DNA of 64,000 nt from an uncultured Eubacteriales bacterium. GTDB taxonomy: Bacteria > Bacillota > Clostridia > Oscillospirales > Oscillospiraceae. The stretch lies in contig URQY01000003.1 in NCBI GenBank assembly GCA_900550165.1, forward strand, positions 1 to 64,000. The letters are read 5' to 3'. Numbering within the stretch: the first letter of the stretch is position 1; every line of letters begins with the position of its first letter. The notes beneath the pieces were generated by a model. The model saw only the letters and a program-made list of their open reading frames with translations. It was not told the origin of the DNA and ran no database searches. Below, piece after piece: positions 1 through 8,663 of the stretch. Both the position numbers and the translations under genes were made by a program.

Positions 1-52
1 CATACGAGATCAGCCTCGGTCTCGTGGGCTCGGAGATGTGTATAAGAGACAG
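1..52 (+). other. Illumina Nextera adapter contamination
   Basis: These bases are not genomic. Positions 1-10 are the end of the P7 flow-cell sequence, 11-18 (CAGCCTCG) sit where the i7 index lies, 19-33 match the Nextera read-2 linker and 34-52 (AGATGTGTATAAGAGACAG) are the Tn5 mosaic end. Genomic sequence begins at 53. Confidence 0.97.
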
Positions 53-328
53 TAAGCGCATCGTCTGGCCGACGATATTCGCGCTCTTCGTGCGCGCGCC
101 GGTGAGAAGGCCCATCTTGTACATCGTGTACAGGAGCTTTCGGTGCGAGGGCTTGAAGCCGTCGATCTCCGGGATGGCGCGCGAGACGATGACGGACATC
201 GCATAGGGCATGTAGTTCGTTTCGAGCGTTTCAGTGATATTCTGCTCCACCACGTCCGCGTGGAGGCCCATGACGTTCGGGTCGGCGCGGCGGTGGGTCT
301 GCTTGGGTGTCTTGTCGCTTTTCTTCAT
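53..328 (-). CDS. DNA gyrase/topoisomerase IV subunit A, N-terminal fragment
   Basis: This is the first 92 codons of a type II topoisomerase A subunit, which cuts and rejoins DNA. The translation carries the hallmark block YMPYAMSVIVSRAIPEIDGF followed by KPSHRKLLYTMYKMG, matching the N-terminal winged-helix region of GyrA/ParC, and ends just before the catalytic tyrosine region because the contig runs into adapter at 52. The start ATG at 328 is preceded by a GAGGT-type ribosome site. The SRAIPEIDGFKPSHRK wording is the form I associate with the clostridial ParC-like paralogue rather than canonical GyrA, but the fragment is too short to decide. Confidence 0.88.
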
Positions 329-454
329 TTGGATACCTCAAAATCGCTCCGGCGGCAATACGGCCGCCGAACATACTATTTCTATGATATCCTATCACAC
401 TTTTTTCAGCCGCGCAACACCGCGCGCAGGGGGAAATCCGATCTGTTCCGCCGA

Positions 455-490
455 AAAAAAGCACTTCGGGCAGTCCGAAGCGCTTTTTTC
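455..490 (-). terminator. Intrinsic terminator after trkH
   Basis: A stem built from AGCGCTTCGG and CCGAAGTGCTT is flanked by T-rich runs on both strands, just beyond the trkH stop. It can end trkH transcription on the minus strand. The 329-454 stretch is otherwise the upstream region of the topoisomerase gene. Confidence 0.8.
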
Positions 491-499
491 GTCAATTTC

Positions 500-1942
500 T
501 CATTTTCTGCGCCACACGGAGGGCATCATCAGCACGAGCAGCGGCATGATCTCAAGCCGTCCGAGCAGCATCGTCAGCGTGAGGACGAGCTTGCTGAAAT
601 CGGAGAGGAAGCCAAAATTACACGTGGGGCCGAGCGCACCGAAACCGGGGCCGACGTTGCTGATGGCCGTAAGCGAGGCGGTGAAGGCCGCGGTGAACTC
701 CACCCCGTCGAGCGACACGACCAGTGTGCCGAAGAGCAAAATCGCAATGTAGGCGAAGAAGAATACCGACACGGACGAGAGCGTCTCTTCGCTCACGCGC
801 TGGCCGTCGAGCGTGATGGGCCGCACCTCGCGCGAGTGCATGATACGGCGCATATCGCGGCGCACGCCCTTCACGAGCAGCACCACGCGCGAGACCTTGA
901 CGCCGCCCGCCGTGGAGCCCGCACAGCCGCCGCAGAACATCACCAGCACCAGAATACAGCGACAGAACGGCGGCCAGAGGTCAAAGTCCTCCGTACAGTA
1001 GCCGGTGGTGGAGATGAGCGTTGTGACCTGAAAGGCCGCGTGCTCCAGCGCCGAGCTGAAGCTGCGTCCCGTTTTGGCAACAAGGTCGAGCGTGATGAAA
1101 AGCGTTGAGCCGACCACGATGCCGGTGTAGACGCGCAGCTCCTCGCTCCTGAGCGCCTCGCGGAAGCGGCGCGTGACCATGAGAAAGAGCAGCGTAAAGT
1201 TCACCGATGCGGCAAACATGAAAAAGACAAGTATCCAGTTGATGAGCGAGGAGTGGTAGTAGGCGATGCTCGCGTCGCGGATGGAAAAGCCGCCGGTCGA
1301 GATGGTCGTAAGCGCGGTGGTGAGCGCGTCGAACCACGGCAGGCCGACGATGCGCAGCACCACGGCCTCGATCGCCGTGAGCGCGATGTAGATGCGGTAG
1401 AGGATGCGCGCCGTTTCCGCCGTGCGCGGGCGGAGCTTGGTGCTGATGGGGCCGGGCGATTCCGCCTTCATCAGATTCACGCTGCCCTCGCTGATCTTGG
1501 GCAGCAGCGCCAGCACGAGCACGAGGATGCCCATACCGCCCATCCACTGCGTCAGCGCGCGCCAGAGCTGGATGCCGCGCGGCAGCGCGGACGGAGCCGA
1601 GAAGATCGATGCACCCGTGGTGGTCAGGCCCGAGACCGTTTCAAAGAAGGCATCCATAAAGTCGCAGCTATGGCTGAAAAAATACGGCAGCGCGCCGAAC
1701 AGCCCCAGTACGATCCAGCACAGGGCCACGCAGACAAAGCCGTCGCGCGTCTGAAGGCGCGGATCGTCCGGCCTTGTGAGCGTCAAAAGGCCGCCGACTC
1801 CGCCGCATATCGCGACGGAGCGGAGAAACGCCGGCATATCCGGCCCCCCGCTCACCGCTGCAACCAGCAGCGGCGGCAGCATACACAGCGCCTCGATGCA
1901 CAGGATGAGGCCCACGATCCTAAGGATGAGTTTCTGGTTCAT
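500..1942 (-). CDS. trkH: TrkH-type potassium transporter, channel subunit
   Basis: Membrane subunit of the Trk/Ktr K+ uptake system, 480 residues, the usual TrkH length. Four selectivity-filter loops of the SKT family are visible: GLTTTGAS around 105-112, ISTGGFS around 214-220, ISTTGYCT around 310-317 and ISNVGPGFG around 427-435. The rest is strongly hydrophobic with about 10-12 membrane segments. ATG at 1942 has an AAGGAAG ribosome site. It lies 30 bp behind trkA, its cytoplasmic gating partner, in one minus-strand operon, and a terminator follows at 455-490. Identification rests on filter motifs plus context and is firm. Confidence 0.95.
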   Translation of the reverse strand: MNQKLILRIVGLILCIEALCMLPPLLVAAVSGGPDMPAFLRSVAICGGVGGLLTLTRPDDPRLQTRDGFVCVALCWIVLGLFGALPYFFSHSCDFMDAFFETVSGLTTTGASIFSAPSALPRGIQLWRALTQWMGGMGILVLVLALLPKISEGSVNLMKAESPGPISTKLRPRTAETARILYRIYIALTAIEAVVLRIVGLPWFDALTTALTTISTGGFSIRDASIAYYHSSLINWILVFFMFAASVNFTLLFLMVTRRFREALRSEELRVYTGIVVGSTLFITLDLVAKTGRSFSSALEHAAFQVTTLISTTGYCTEDFDLWPPFCRCILVLVMFCGGCAGSTAGGVKVSRVVLLVKGVRRDMRRIMHSREVRPITLDGQRVSEETLSSVSVFFFAYIAILLFGTLVVSLDGVEFTAAFTASLTAISNVGPGFGALGPTCNFGFLSDFSKLVLTLTMLLGRLEIMPLLVLMMPSVWRRK

Positions 1943-1972
1943 AGTAACTTCCTTTGCCGAACAAAGCGGCGA

Positions 1973-3328
1973 TCAGCCGAGAATATCGTTGAGATCCTGC
2001 AAAAAGAGTTCCTTCGCCACCACGATGACGCGGTCGCCCGCGTGGATCTGGGAATGTCCGTTCGGGATCTCCATCTTACCGCTGTGCACGATGGCGGCGA
2101 CGAGCAGGCCCTTGCGGAAGTGCAGGTCGCTGAGCGGACGGTCGAGGAAGTGCGTGGCGTTCGTCGCGGTGAACTCCACCGCCTCGATCGAGCCGCCGAG
2201 GATATAGTGCAGGCTCTCCACCGCGCTGCCCTGCGAGTTCGCAAGGCCGCGCACATAGCTCGAGATCTGCCCCGCGATGATGGCCTTGGGCGAGATGACG
2301 CTGTCGAGCCCCGTCAGGCTCACGATATCGAGATACCCCAGGCGCGACATCTTGGGCACGACCTTTTTCACGCCGTAGCGCTTGGCCGTGAGCGCCATGA
2401 GGAGATTCTCCTCGTCGCGGTCGGTCACGGCGATAAAGGCATCGCAGTGGAAGATGCCCTCCGCCTCCAGAAGGTCGTGGTCCGTGCCGTCGCCGTGGAT
2501 GATGGTGGCCTTGGGCAGCTTTTCCGCAAGCGTCAGGCACTTGGCCTCGTTCTTTTCCACGATCGTCACGTGCGTGCCGGTGGTCGTGAGCGTCCAAGCA
2601 AGGTACTGGGCGATGCGGCTGCCGCCAAGGATGCTCACGCGGCGGATGGGCGCCGTGGGCCTTCCCATCGAGCGCAGCACGCGCGTCGTCTCCGCGGGCG
2701 TGCCGATGACATACACGCGGTCGCCCGGGAGCGGGACGAACGAACCGTCCGGCACGATGACGCTGTCATCGCGCTTGGCCGCGCACATGAGGATGCTGTT
2801 GGGCGTTTCACGGTTGAATTCGATGAGGGACTTTCCCACAAGGCTGTCGCCCGGCGCAGCCTGAAAGCCGATGAGCTCAACGAGGCCGCCAGCGAAGGTC
2901 TCGACGCTGAAGGCGCTCGGCACGCGCAGGATACGCGAGATCTCCTGCGCGGCAGCGTGCTCGGGGTTGATGATCATATCGAGCCCGATCTCGCGGCGCA
3001 GAATGGGCGCGTCGCGGAAATAGTCGGGGTTTCGCACGCGGGCGACCGTGTGCCTCGCGCCGAGCTTTTTCGCCATCAGGCAGCAGATGAGGTTGACCTC
3101 ATCGTTTTCCGAAACGGCGATGAGCAGGTCCGCCTCGCGCACGCCCGCCTGCAACAGCACGCTGGCGCTCGCGCCGTTGCCCTCCACGCACATGACGTCC
3201 AGCATGGAGTCGGCGTGGTCAAGCACCGCGCTGCTCTGGTCCACGATGACGATATCGTGATTTTCGCCCGTCATCTGTTCGGCGATCGCATAGCCGACCT
3301 TGCCGATACCAACAATGATGATTTTCAT
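1973..3328 (-). CDS. trkA: TrkA, NAD-binding K+ uptake regulator
   Basis: Cytoplasmic gating protein of the Trk K+ system, 451 residues, with duplicated RCK architecture. The first Rossmann unit begins MKIIIVGIGKVGYAIAEQM (GxGxxG), with the acidic end of beta-2 at IVIVDQ; a second begins near residue 230 (RRVSILGGSRIAQYLAWTL) with VEKNE. Each N-lobe is followed by a TrkA-C lobe, for example LVGKSLIEFNRETPNSILM. ATG at 3328 follows a GGAG site. It is first-transcribed relative to trkH and only 4 bp after the YihY-like gene, so the three probably share a transcript. Confidence 0.95.
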   Translation of the reverse strand: MKIIIVGIGKVGYAIAEQMTGENHDIVIVDQSSAVLDHADSMLDVMCVEGNGASASVLLQAGVREADLLIAVSENDEVNLICCLMAKKLGARHTVARVRNPDYFRDAPILRREIGLDMIINPEHAAAQEISRILRVPSAFSVETFAGGLVELIGFQAAPGDSLVGKSLIEFNRETPNSILMCAAKRDDSVIVPDGSFVPLPGDRVYVIGTPAETTRVLRSMGRPTAPIRRVSILGGSRIAQYLAWTLTTTGTHVTIVEKNEAKCLTLAEKLPKATIIHGDGTDHDLLEAEGIFHCDAFIAVTDRDEENLLMALTAKRYGVKKVVPKMSRLGYLDIVSLTGLDSVISPKAIIAGQISSYVRGLANSQGSAVESLHYILGGSIEAVEFTATNATHFLDRPLSDLHFRKGLLVAAIVHSGKMEIPNGHSQIHAGDRVIVVAKELFLQDLNDILG

Positions 3329-3332
3329 ATGA

Positions 3333-4283
3333 TCACGAGTCTCCTATCGCTTTTTGCGCATCTTGCGTTTCTTTTATTGTTTCTGTTTCTTTGGCTTTTT
3401 CGTTCTTTTTTGTCTGCTGCACCGGCGTGTGCTCCGTGCGCCGCATCACCATGAGAACGCTGTTGAACTCCGCGCCCATAATGAGCATCATCGAGGCAAG
3501 GTACAGCCACAGCAGCAGCACGATCACCGCCCCCAGCGTGCCGTAGATCACAGAATAGCGCGCGATATTCTCCACATAGTAGGAAAAGAGGTAGGACAGC
3601 GCCAGCCACATCGCCATCGAGAAAATGACGCCGGGCCAGATGCGGTTCATCTTGCGCGATTCCTGCGCAAGGCCGTACATCAGTGCGATGGGGAAAAACA
3701 CGATGCCGCCGAGCAGCGCAAAGCGCAGGATCGACCACAAATGGATGGTCCGGTCGCTCAGCGGGATGGTGATATAATTGCTGATATAACCGGAGACAAA
3801 GCTCAGCACCCGCTCGCCTACAACGGTGAGCGCGATGGAGATGATAATGATGAGGATCAGGCTCAGCGTGTAGAGCAGGAGCTTGATCTGATAGCGCAGA
3901 AAATTCGTCGGCGCTTTTTCGCCGTAGGCCCGGCGGACCGAGCCCATGAGCGCGCTCGCCGCGCGATACGGAAAATAAATGGAGAAAACGAGCGAGAACC
4001 ACAGCAGCTGCCGGCTCGAATCACGGCTGACATAGGTGAGGTACTGCTCGATGATATCCAGCGCCTCCTGCGGCATAATGGTGTGCAGCCCCTTCAAAAA
4101 CTGGCTGATATCGAACGACATCATACCGACAAGGTTGCTCAGAAAGATCATCAGCGGAAAAAGCGCAAACAGAAGATAATACGTCAGCGCCGCGCTGTCG
4201 CGCCCGACGTGATGGTCGAAGTAACGGCGCACCATCAGGTAAGCGCCCTTCAAAAAGCGGTGCCGCTCGAGATACTGCTGCAA
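3333..4283 (-). CDS. YihY/virulence factor BrkB family membrane protein
   Basis: Polytopic inner-membrane protein of 316 residues. The N-terminal block RYFDHHVGRDSAALTYYLLF followed by ALFPLMIFLSNL is the conserved YihY/BrkB signature, and about six hydrophobic helices follow (around 45, 95, 140, 185, 215 and 250). The C-terminus is a Lys/Glu/Thr-rich tail of about 25 residues. The family has no settled biochemical function; old annotation as RNase BN is wrong. The chosen start is TTG at 4283, with GGGAGG 12 bases upstream; an internal ATG would remove conserved residues. It is the first gene of a probable yihY-trkA-trkH transcript. Confidence 0.85.
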   Translation of the reverse strand: MQQYLERHRFLKGAYLMVRRYFDHHVGRDSAALTYYLLFALFPLMIFLSNLVGMMSFDISQFLKGLHTIMPQEALDIIEQYLTYVSRDSSRQLLWFSLVFSIYFPYRAASALMGSVRRAYGEKAPTNFLRYQIKLLLYTLSLILIIIISIALTVVGERVLSFVSGYISNYITIPLSDRTIHLWSILRFALLGGIVFFPIALMYGLAQESRKMNRIWPGVIFSMAMWLALSYLFSYYVENIARYSVIYGTLGAVIVLLLWLYLASMMLIMGAEFNSVLMVMRRTEHTPVQQTKKNEKAKETETIKETQDAQKAIGDS

Positions 4284-4412
4284 GGGCGTGGCTCACCTCC
4301 CGAAATAGACGATATCTGTTCAATTTAGGTAGTATACCACAGCGCTTACGGAAAGGGAAGCGGAAAAGCACAGCCGCACAAAGTTTTTACATGAATAAAG
4401 ACGGAAAAGGGG

Positions 4413-4441
4413 TTGACAGAGCGGAAAAATGTGCATAATAT
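4413..4441 (+). promoter_or_regulatory. Sigma-A promoter of the M-box/mgtE transcript
   Basis: TTGACA at 4413-4418, a 17-base spacer and TATAAT-like TAATAT at 4436-4441 form a near-consensus vegetative promoter placed immediately before the riboswitch. Confidence 0.88.
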
Positions 4442-4454
4442 AATACCGTTAATT

Positions 4455-4618
4455 CCATAAGGTCGTCCGGTAGGTAAGGCTACCACAAGGATACGGACTG
4501 CTGCCGCGGAGTAGTGGAGACACTATGAGAGGGTTTGAACAGGTTGCATCGAAAGCAAGGTGCCATCTAATGCAGTTTCACCGCCTCGTGATGCTAAAGC
4601 TTGAACGGTAAGGAAGCG
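4455..4618 (+). promoter_or_regulatory. M-box (ykoK leader) Mg2+ riboswitch
   Basis: The leader carries the conserved M-box blocks in order: GGTAGGTAAGGCTACC near 4469-4484, ACTGCTGCCGCGG near 4497, the long paired mid region, ATGCAG near 4570 and GTGATGCTAAAGCTTGAACG near 4587-4607. In Bacillus and many Firmicutes this RNA binds Mg2+ and triggers termination before Mg2+ transporter genes. Here it lies between a strong promoter and a terminator ahead of mgtE, which fits that role. Boundaries are approximate. Confidence 0.9.
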
Positions 4619-4650
4619 CCGCGCCAGCGGCAGGTGTTTCCCAATTGTCG

Positions 4651-4694
4651 CTCCCATAGCCGCGTCGCCGGACGCAGGATATGGGAGAATTTTT
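4651..4694 (+). terminator. Riboswitch-controlled terminator before mgtE
   Basis: CTCCCATA (4651-4658) pairs with TATGGGAG (4680-4687) and is followed by AATTTTT; an inner GCGTC/GACGC stem fills the loop. It lies between M-box and mgtE start and is the likely Mg2+-dependent off switch. Confidence 0.85.
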
Positions 4695-4723
4695 ATGCAC
4701 CTTTGAGAAAGGAGGAAGACGGT

Positions 4724-6106
4724 ATGGTCGGATTTGAAGAAATGCGCGAGGAACTGTTGGACGGGATCAAGGAGCTTCTCAAGCGAAAACAGTACACCGC
4801 CCTGCGAGAGCTGCTCTGCGACCTGGAGCCGGCGGATATCGCCTCGCTTTTCGAGGACCTGGACGAGGACAGCATCCCGCTTTTGTTCCGTCTTCTTCCC
4901 AAGGAGCCGGCGGCGGAGGTGTTCGTCGAGCTCGACCCCGACGCGCAGGAAATGCTCATCCGCGGCTTTTCGAACACCGAGCTCAAGGAAGTCCTTGACG
5001 AGCTGTATCTGGACGATGCGGTCGACATCGTGGAGGAAATGCCCGCCAACGTCGTCAAGCGCATCCTGAAGCACGCGGACCCCGACACGCGCAAGAGCAT
5101 CAACGAGATCCTCAAATACCCAGACGACAGCGCGGGCGCGCTGATGACGACGGAGTTTGTCGACTTAAAGCGCGATATGACGGTCGAGGACGCCTTAAAA
5201 CGCATCCGCCGCACCGGTACGGACAAGGAGACGATCAACGTCTGCTACGTCGTCGACCCGGCGCGCAAGCTGCTCGGCATCGTCTCGCTGCGCACCATCC
5301 TGCTCGCCGACGAGGATGATATCATCGAGGAGATCATGGAGACGCACGTCATCTCCGTCACGACGCTCGAAGATAAGGAGGACGTCGCGCAGACCTTCTC
5401 AAAATATAACTTCATCGCCCTTCCGGTCGTTGACAAGGAAGACCGCCTCGTCGGTATCATCACCGTTGACGACGCCATCGACGTCATGGAAGAGGAGACG
5501 ACCGAGGATATCGAAAAGATGGCGGCCATGCTGCCGACGGATAAGCCGTACCTCAAAACGAGCGTGTTCGAGACCTACAAGTCCCGCATCCCCTGGCTGC
5601 TGCTGCTGATGGTCTCGGCGACCTTCACCGGCCAGATCATCGCCCGCTTCGAGGATGCGCTCAGCGCGTTCGCCATCCTGACGGCTTATATCCCCATGCT
5701 GATGGATACGGGCGGCAACTGCGGCTCGCAGGCAAGCGTCACGGTCATTCGCGGCATCTCGCTCGACGAGATCGAGTTTTCCGACCTTTTCCGCGTCATC
5801 TGGAAGGAGATCCGCGTGGCGGTCATCTGCGGCGCGACGCTCGCGGTGGCCAACTTCGCAAAGCTGATGCTCGTCGACAAGCTCATCTTCGGCAACCCCA
5901 TCACCATTTCCGTCGCAGCGGTCATCTGCCTGACGCTCGTGGTCACGGTGTTCGCCGCCAAGGTCGTCGGCTGCACGCTGCCGCTGCTGGCCAAGAAGAT
6001 CGGCTTTGACCCGGCGGTCATGGCTTCGCCGTTCATCACGACGGTCGTGGACGCGATCTCGCTGATGATCTACTTCAACTTTGCCTCCCTGCTGCTGGGA
6101 ATCTGA
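4724..6106 (+). CDS. mgtE: MgtE magnesium transporter
   Basis: Mg2+-gated Mg2+ channel of 460 residues. The N-terminal acidic superhelical MgtE_N domain covers about 1-125 (repeats such as EPADIASLFEDLDEDS), a CBS pair about 130-255 (ending VGIITVDDAIDVMEEETTED), and five membrane helices follow from about 285; GGNCGSQASVTVIRG is the conserved pore-helix region. I start at ATG 4724, preceded by AAAGGAGGA; the longer reading from 4601 starts inside the riboswitch and is rejected. Regulation by Mg2+ is expected through the upstream M-box and again through the protein's own cytosolic sensor domains. Confidence 0.96.
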   Translation: MVGFEEMREELLDGIKELLKRKQYTALRELLCDLEPADIASLFEDLDEDSIPLLFRLLPKEPAAEVFVELDPDAQEMLIRGFSNTELKEVLDELYLDDAVDIVEEMPANVVKRILKHADPDTRKSINEILKYPDDSAGALMTTEFVDLKRDMTVEDALKRIRRTGTDKETINVCYVVDPARKLLGIVSLRTILLADEDDIIEEIMETHVISVTTLEDKEDVAQTFSKYNFIALPVVDKEDRLVGIITVDDAIDVMEEETTEDIEKMAAMLPTDKPYLKTSVFETYKSRIPWLLLLMVSATFTGQIIARFEDALSAFAILTAYIPMLMDTGGNCGSQASVTVIRGISLDEIEFSDLFRVIWKEIRVAVICGATLAVANFAKLMLVDKLIFGNPITISVAAVICLTLVVTVFAAKVVGCTLPLLAKKIGFDPAVMASPFITTVVDAISLMIYFNFASLLLGI

Positions 6107-6124
6107 AAAAATCGGAAAAAGGCG

Positions 6125-6153
6125 TTCCAATCGCGCCACTTGTGTGTTATGAT
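6125..6153 (+). promoter_or_regulatory. Possible promoter for the M29 peptidase operon
   Basis: TTCCAA at 6125-6130 and TATGAT at 6148-6153 are 17 bases apart. The -35 is poor, so this is a modest call. Confidence 0.4.
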
Positions 6154-6181
6154 GCTTTATGTATGGCATTGTACGATATTC

Positions 6182-6222
6182 AAAGAGGCGGCTGTGCCAC
6201 GCGCAGCCGCCTCTTCTTTTTT
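6182..6222 (+). terminator. Strong hairpin terminator between mgtE and the peptidase gene
   Basis: AGAGGCGGCTG pairs with CAGCCGCCTCT and is followed by a T run to 6222. It ends mgtE transcription; because it lies only 14 bases from the next start codon and downstream of a possible promoter, it could also attenuate the following operon. Confidence 0.85.
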
Positions 6223-6236
6223 CAGGAGGACATTCC

Positions 6237-7463
6237 ATGGAAAATAAACTCAGAGAATATGCGAAATTGCTCATTGAAGTGGGCCTGAACGTTCAAAAGG
6301 GCCAGACCGTCGTGATCCGCTGCCCAGTCGAGTGCGCGTTTTTTGCGCGTCTGTGCGCCTCCGCCGCCTACGACGTTGGCTGCCGCGAGGTCGTGATGCG
6401 CTGGACGGACGACTACATGAACCGCGAGCGTTTTCTGCGCGCGGACGACTCCGTGTTCGACGTTTTCCCCGACTGGCAGGCAGAAATGCTCAACGGCTAT
6501 GCTGACGAGGGCGCAGCATTTCTCAATATCTCCGCCTGTGATCCCGAGGCACTGCGCGGTGTAGACCCCGACCGTCTGACGCGCGCAAGCCGCAGCGAGA
6601 CGGCCATCCAACCCTATGTAAACGCTGTGATGTCTAACGGATGCCCCTGGTGCGTTGCCTCCGTTCCCATCCCGAGCTGGGCAAAGAAGGTCTTCCCCGA
6701 TCTTCCCGAGCAGGAGGCGATGGACAGGCTCTGGGACGCGATCTTTACCTCCGTCCGCATCAGCGGCAAGGGCGACGCGGTCACGCGCTGGCGCGAGCAC
6801 ACGGCGCTGCTGAGAAGCCGCGTCGATAAGCTCAACGCGCTGCGCTTCGAGTCACTCTACTACGAAAACTCCCTCGGCACGCGCCTCAACATCCGCCTGC
6901 CCGAAAAACACGTCTGGTCCGGCGGCAGCAACCTCTGTCGCGCAGGCTTCCCCTTCGTCGCCAATATGCCGACGGAGGAGGTCTTCACCGCCCCGCTCAG
7001 AGACGGCATTGACGGCGTCGTTTACGCGGCGCTGCCGCTCGTGCACAACGGCAACATTATCGAAAATTTCCACTTCGTCATCAAGGACGGCAAGATCGTC
7101 GAGGCGCACGCGGAGAAGGGCGAGGACATTCTGAAAGCCGCCATCGCCGAGGACGAGGGCGCGTCGTATTTCGGCGAGGTCGCGCTCGTGCCCTACGACA
7201 GCCCCATCTCCAACCAGAAAATTCTCTTCTACAACACGCTCTTCGACGAAAACGCGGCCTGCCACCTCGCCTTCGGTGAGGCGTATCCCGAGTGCGTCAA
7301 GGGCGGCGAGGCCATGAGCAAGGAAGAGCTCAAGGCCTCGGGCCTGAACGATTCGAACACGCACGTTGACTTCATGATCGGAACGAGCGACCTTTCCATC
7401 ATCGGCACGACGAAGGACGGGCGCGAGGTGCCGGTGTTCGTAAACGGCAACTTTGCCCTGTAA
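6237..7463 (+). CDS. M29 family metallo-aminopeptidase
   Basis: Cytosolic aminopeptidase of the thermophilic AmpS/PepS type, 408 residues. The N-terminal domain begins with the family pattern LREYAKLLIEVGLNVQKGQ. The C-terminal catalytic domain shows the metal ligands in ANMPTEEVFTAP (about 243-254), YFGEVALVP (about 310), CHLAFGEAYPE (about 343) and THVDFMIG (about 377), the His-x-Asp pair included. ATG at 6237 follows AGGAGG; upstream readings are unsupported. It heads a compact plus-strand run with a gamma-carbonic anhydrase-like gene and aroQ. No signal peptide is seen. Confidence 0.92.
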   Translation: MENKLREYAKLLIEVGLNVQKGQTVVIRCPVECAFFARLCASAAYDVGCREVVMRWTDDYMNRERFLRADDSVFDVFPDWQAEMLNGYADEGAAFLNISACDPEALRGVDPDRLTRASRSETAIQPYVNAVMSNGCPWCVASVPIPSWAKKVFPDLPEQEAMDRLWDAIFTSVRISGKGDAVTRWREHTALLRSRVDKLNALRFESLYYENSLGTRLNIRLPEKHVWSGGSNLCRAGFPFVANMPTEEVFTAPLRDGIDGVVYAALPLVHNGNIIENFHFVIKDGKIVEAHAEKGEDILKAAIAEDEGASYFGEVALVPYDSPISNQKILFYNTLFDENAACHLAFGEAYPECVKGGEAMSKEELKASGLNDSNTHVDFMIGTSDLSIIGTTKDGREVPVFVNGNFAL

Positions 7464-7516
7464 AAAGGATATTTCGGGCTGCGCAAGCCGCGCCCGCTTG
7501 ATAAGGAGAACATACC

Positions 7517-8020
7517 ATGGCTATGAATTTTGACCGCATTGAAAGCAATGACAAGGTGCTCATCATGGAGGGCGCGCAGGTGCTCGGCGACGTGGTCGCG
7601 GGCGAGGGCACGGTCTTCTGGTACAACAGCGTCTGCCGCGGTGAGATGCAGAGCGTGCGCATCGGCAAGCGCTGCAACATTCAGGACCTTGCCCTTATCC
7701 ACAACAAGGTCACCATCGGCGACGATGTGTCCGTCGGCCACAGTGCCATCGTCCACGGCGCGACCATCGGCGACCGCGTCATCGTTGGCATGGGCGCAAC
7801 GGTGCTCGACGGCGCGGTCATCGGCAATGACTGTCTGATCGGTGCGGGCGCGCTCGTCACAGGCAAGATGAACGCCCCGGACGGCTCGCTCATCGTCGGC
7901 TCGCCTGCCAAGGTCGTGCGCGAACTGACGGACAAGGAAAAAGAGAGCATTCTGGCCAACGCCAGGCTGTATCTTGAAAAAAGCCAGGAATACCGCGCCC
8001 ACGCCGTCAAGCAGGCGTAA
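7517..8020 (+). CDS. Gamma-carbonic anhydrase family (left-handed beta-helix) protein
   Basis: A 167-residue hexapeptide-repeat protein. Repeating I/V-G-x motifs (IGDDVSVGHSAIVHGATIG, IGDRVIVGMGATVLDGAVIG) make a left-handed beta-helix trimer. The three zinc-binding histidines of gamma-CA-like enzymes appear as HNKVTIG...GHSAIVHG. Such proteins are annotated as YrdA/PaaY or gamma-CA; hydratase activity of this subclass is unproven and acyl-CoA thioesterase activity is known for PaaY. It follows the peptidase by 53 bp with an AAGGAG site and is 27 bp before aroQ. Confidence 0.85.
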   Translation: MAMNFDRIESNDKVLIMEGAQVLGDVVAGEGTVFWYNSVCRGEMQSVRIGKRCNIQDLALIHNKVTIGDDVSVGHSAIVHGATIGDRVIVGMGATVLDGAVIGNDCLIGAGALVTGKMNAPDGSLIVGSPAKVVRELTDKEKESILANARLYLEKSQEYRAHAVKQA

Positions 8021-8047
8021 GGCAAACCATTCAGGAGGAATACCCGC

Positions 8048-8491
8048 ATGAAAATCTTAGTCATCAACGGCGCAAATATGAATATGCTCGGCCGCCGCGA
8101 GCCCGATATCTATGGCAAGGAGGACTATGCCGCCCTCTGTGCCCGCATCTATGAGCACGCCCAGAGCCGCGGCGTGGCTGTGGAGTGCTTCCAGTCCAAC
8201 CACGAGGGCGCGATCATCGACGCTATTCAGGAGGCCGACACGACCTTTGACGGCATCGTCATCAATCCCGGCGCCTACACGCACTACAGCTATGCCATCC
8301 ATGACGCGCTCAAGGCCGTCAGCATCCCCGCCGTCGAGGTCCATATGTCCGATATTCAGAAGCGCGAGGAGTTCCGCCATCTGTCCGTCACCGCGCCCGC
8401 CTGCATCGCGCAGATCCGCGGCCACGGCTTCGAGAGCTACACCATGGCGATCGATATGCTGGCAAAGCTCACCCCGGAGGAAAAAAAGTAA
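8048..8491 (+). CDS. aroQ: Type II 3-dehydroquinate dehydratase
   Basis: Shikimate-pathway enzyme that removes water from 3-dehydroquinate, 147 residues, the normal length of the dodecameric type II family. Active-site segments are present: NGANMNMLGRREPDIYG with catalytic Arg17 and Tyr22, INPGAYTHYSYAIHDAL, and VEVHMSDIQKREEFRHLS with the general-acid histidine. The canonical NGPNLN is NGANMN here, a mild departure. AGGAGG precedes the ATG. It is separated from the rest of the aro pathway and sits last in the operon, with a terminator downstream. Confidence 0.95.
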   Translation: MKILVINGANMNMLGRREPDIYGKEDYAALCARIYEHAQSRGVAVECFQSNHEGAIIDAIQEADTTFDGIVINPGAYTHYSYAIHDALKAVSIPAVEVHMSDIQKREEFRHLSVTAPACIAQIRGHGFESYTMAIDMLAKLTPEEKK

Positions 8492-8536
8492 AAGCAGCTC
8501 CCCTGCGCGAAAGCGCGCTGCAGGGCGCTGCCATAT

Positions 8537-8585
8537 AAAAGGCGAGCAGGTCTCTCCGCTTGGGGATGCCCGCTCGTCTTTTTCA
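8537..8585 (+). terminator. Terminator after aroQ
   Basis: GGCGAGC and GCTCGTC arms around a loop are followed by TTTTT. A second GC-rich hairpin (CTGCGCG/CGCGCTGCAG, about 8501-8523) lies just upstream. The hairpin also faces the minus-strand ABC operon, so it may act in both directions. Confidence 0.75.
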
Positions 8586-8663
8586 CTTTTCTGCTTGGAA
8601 CAGCGCAGGGCGATGAGTGAACCGCTCATTGCCCTGCGTCATTTATGGATTTCTGCCGCGCCG

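Noticed and set aside
143..1108. Long plus-strand frame over the topoisomerase and trkH genes
   Set aside because: Arg/His-rich shadow of trkH; trkH has clear filter motifs.
1253..3454. 733-codon plus-strand frame
   Set aside because: Antisense shadow of trkH and trkA in high-GC sequence.
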